DNA from: JAJPJX01 sp964568355
GTDB taxonomy: Bacteria; Acidobacteriota; Terriglobia; Bryobacterales; Bryobacteraceae
DNA: 7,969 nt
Direction: 5' to 3'
Assembly: GCA_964568355.1 (NCBI GenBank)
Contig: CAZMRK010000252.1
Span: 1 to 7,969, forward strand
Shown: in pieces, positions 6,500-7,969 of the stretch
Numbering within the stretch: the first letter of the stretch is position 1
Layout of the letters: each line of letters starts with the position of its first letter
The notes under the pieces: model-generated
What the model was told of the DNA's origin: nothing
The model's input: only the letters and a program-made list of their open reading frames with translations
Database searches by the model: none
Program-made: the position numbers and the translations under genes

Positions 6500-7969
6500 T
6501 TGTCACCACAGGCCGAGCGCTGGAAGGGCACGTTGTTTCGCGGCTATGATCCGGGGTCGTTCTACGATGAGATGTTCCTGGCGGACGGCCAGCCGCGGCC
6601 GCACTATTTGCGGATGTACGAAGAGCTGGCATCGATGGCCCTGCCCCAGTTCGAAGAACGCCGCCAGCTTGCGGATCTCTCCTTTCTGCTGCAAGGCATC
6701 ACGTTCACCGTTTACAGCGATGGACGCGGCACCGAGCGCCTTTTCCCGTTCGACCTGATTCCCCGGATCATTCCGCGGGCGGAATGGGACCGCATCGAGC
6801 GGGGCCTCACGCAGCGCGTGGTAGCGCTCAACCTCTTCCTCCAGGACATCTACGGCACGCAGCGGATTCTGAAAGATCGCCGCGTGCCCCGGTCGCTGAT
6901 TTACTCCTGCCGGCATTTCCGGCGCGAAATGATCGGCGTGCAGGTGCCCGGCGGGATCTACACGCACGTAGCCGGCATCGACCTGGTCCGCGACTCGCGC
7001 ACCGGCGAGTTTCTGGTGCTCGAAGACAATGTCCGCACTCCCAGCGGCGTCTCCTACGTGCTGGAGAACCGGCTGGTGATGACCCGCACGCTTCCGCACG
7101 CCTTTCATCAGCACCCGGTCCGCCCGGTGGATCATTACCCGGCCGAGCTGTTTCAGATTCTGCGGTCGCTCTCGCCTCGCGGCACTGCAAGTCCCGTGGT
7201 CGTGCTGCTCACGCCGGGCATCTACAACAGCGCCTATTTCGAGCACAGCTTTTTGGCCCAGCAGATGGGCATCGAACTGGTGGAAGGCCGCGACCTGATC
7301 GTGGATTGCGACGAGGTCTACATGAAGACCATCCACGGCCTGAAGCGCGTGGATGTGGTGTACCGCCGCATCGACGACGAGTATCTGGATTCGCTGGCGT
7401 TCCGCCCGGACTCGCTGCTCGGCGTGCCCGGCCTGATGGGCGCCTATCGCGCCGGAAATGTGGCGCTCGCCAACGCGGTCGGCAACGGCGTAGCCGACGA
7501 TAAAGCCATCTACGCGTACGTTCCGGAGTTCATCCGCTACTATCTGGGCGAAGATCCGGTACTGCGTAACGTCGACACCTATCTTTGTTCGCGGCCGGAT
7601 CAGCTCACCTACGTGCTGGATCATCTGCCCGAACTGGTGGTCAAAGCCGTGGGAGAATCCGGCGGCTATGGCATGCTCATGGGACCGTTTGCGGATCACG
7701 CCACGATCGAACAGTTCCGCGCTCGCCTGCTGGAGAGTCCGCGCAACTACATCGCGCAACCCGTGGTGCCGCTCTCCCGGGTACCGTCGTACGATCCCCA
7801 GAACAGCCGCCTGGCCGGCCGCCACGTCGATCTCCGGCCGTATTGCCTGTTCAACGGAGAAAAGGTCATCATCGTGCCGGGCGGGCTCACTCGCGTGGCC
7901 TTGCAGCCGGGCTCGATGGTGGTGAATTCCTCCCAGGGCGGCGGAAGCAAGGATACCTGGGTTCTGGGC
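6500..7969 (+). CDS. Circularly permuted ATP-grasp protein, COG2308 type (3' end outside window)
   Basis: The frame is open to the last base, giving 490 residues from TTG 6500, close to the full length of this family. Characteristic segments are FYDEMF (21-26), LLQGITFTVY (63-72), PFDLIPRIIP (83-92), LEDNVRTPSGVSYVLENR (174-191), VKAVGESGGYGM (381-392), DLRPYCLFNG (444-453) and NSSQGGGSKDTWVL (476-489). The last normally lies close to the C-terminus, so only a short tail should be missing. The family (DUF404/DUF407 merged) is predicted from ATP-grasp fold and context to be a peptide or amide ligase, often encoded with alpha-E (DUF403) and transglutaminase-like proteins. I would expect such a gene just downstream. 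The start is weakly supported. Family similarity begins near residue 15, and GTG 6461 or TTG 6482 are in frame but would add a leucine-rich stretch. No Shine-Dalgarno precedes any of them. Confidence 0.9.
   Translation, partial: MSPQAERWKGTLFRGYDPGSFYDEMFLADGQPRPHYLRMYEELASMALPQFEERRQLADLSFLLQGITFTVYSDGRGTERLFPFDLIPRIIPRAEWDRIERGLTQRVVALNLFLQDIYGTQRILKDRRVPRSLIYSCRHFRREMIGVQVPGGIYTHVAGIDLVRDSRTGEFLVLEDNVRTPSGVSYVLENRLVMTRTLPHAFHQHPVRPVDHYPAELFQILRSLSPRGTASPVVVLLTPGIYNSAYFEHSFLAQQMGIELVEGRDLIVDCDEVYMKTIHGLKRVDVVYRRIDDEYLDSLAFRPDSLLGVPGLMGAYRAGNVALANAVGNGVADDKAIYAYVPEFIRYYLGEDPVLRNVDTYLCSRPDQLTYVLDHLPELVVKAVGESGGYGMLMGPFADHATIEQFRARLLESPRNYIAQPVVPLSRVPSYDPQNSRLAGRHVDLRPYCLFNGEKVIIVPGGLTRVALQPGSMVVNSSQGGGSKDTWVLG

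Noticed and set aside
6503..7825. Minus-strand open frame of 440 codons opposite the ATP-grasp gene
   Set aside because: It is a shadow of the + strand frame, which carries unmistakable COG2308 motifs and is open to the window edge.

Overview
This is a GC-rich, densely coded chromosomal window with every supported gene on the + strand. The protein set is a c-type cytochrome, a Crp/Fnr regulator, a single-subunit quinol NO reductase, a MurJ homologue with the motif style I associate with Acidobacteriota, a radical SAM/SPASM enzyme and a COG2308 ATP-grasp protein. Together these suggest a soil or sediment bacterium, most likely an acidobacterium of the Solibacter/Bryobacter type. That placement is inference from remembered family resemblance. 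I see no mobile elements, tRNA, rRNA, CRISPR or signs of recent transfer.

Region 1 (1-3446) looks like a nitric-oxide respiration or detoxification locus. It opens with the 3' part of a c-type cytochrome (1-378) that carries one CXXCH site plus the tail of a preceding, similar heme domain. Only 21 nt later comes a Crp/Fnr-family regulator (400-1077). A 68-nt gap then holds a near-perfect CRP-type palindrome (1097-1112), followed by norZ (1146-3446), a complete quinol-dependent NO reductase with all expected heme and FeB ligands. The regulator's recognition helix has the Arg-Glu-...-Arg pattern that reads TGTGA half-sites. The palindrome lies at the class II activator distance from a possible leaderless start of norZ. 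The simplest reading is a self-contained NO-responsive switch and enzyme.

Region 2 (3447-5157) is a 94-nt spacer ending in a strong GC hairpin (3529-3551), followed by murJ, the lipid II flippase. The hairpin overlaps one candidate murJ start and its Shine-Dalgarno sequence, so it may be the norZ terminator, a leader structure of murJ, or both.

Region 3 (5158-6406) holds a radical SAM/SPASM gene of the uncharacterised TIGR04053 type with a clear ribosome binding site. It is closed by a textbook rho-independent terminator (6368-6406).

Region 4 (6407-7969) begins with a short AT-rich and poly-C spacer containing a possible promoter. It continues with a circularly permuted ATP-grasp gene (COG2308, DUF404/DUF407 type) that runs open to the window edge and appears to lack only its last few residues. 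Nothing ties regions 2-4 functionally to the NO locus beyond adjacency.
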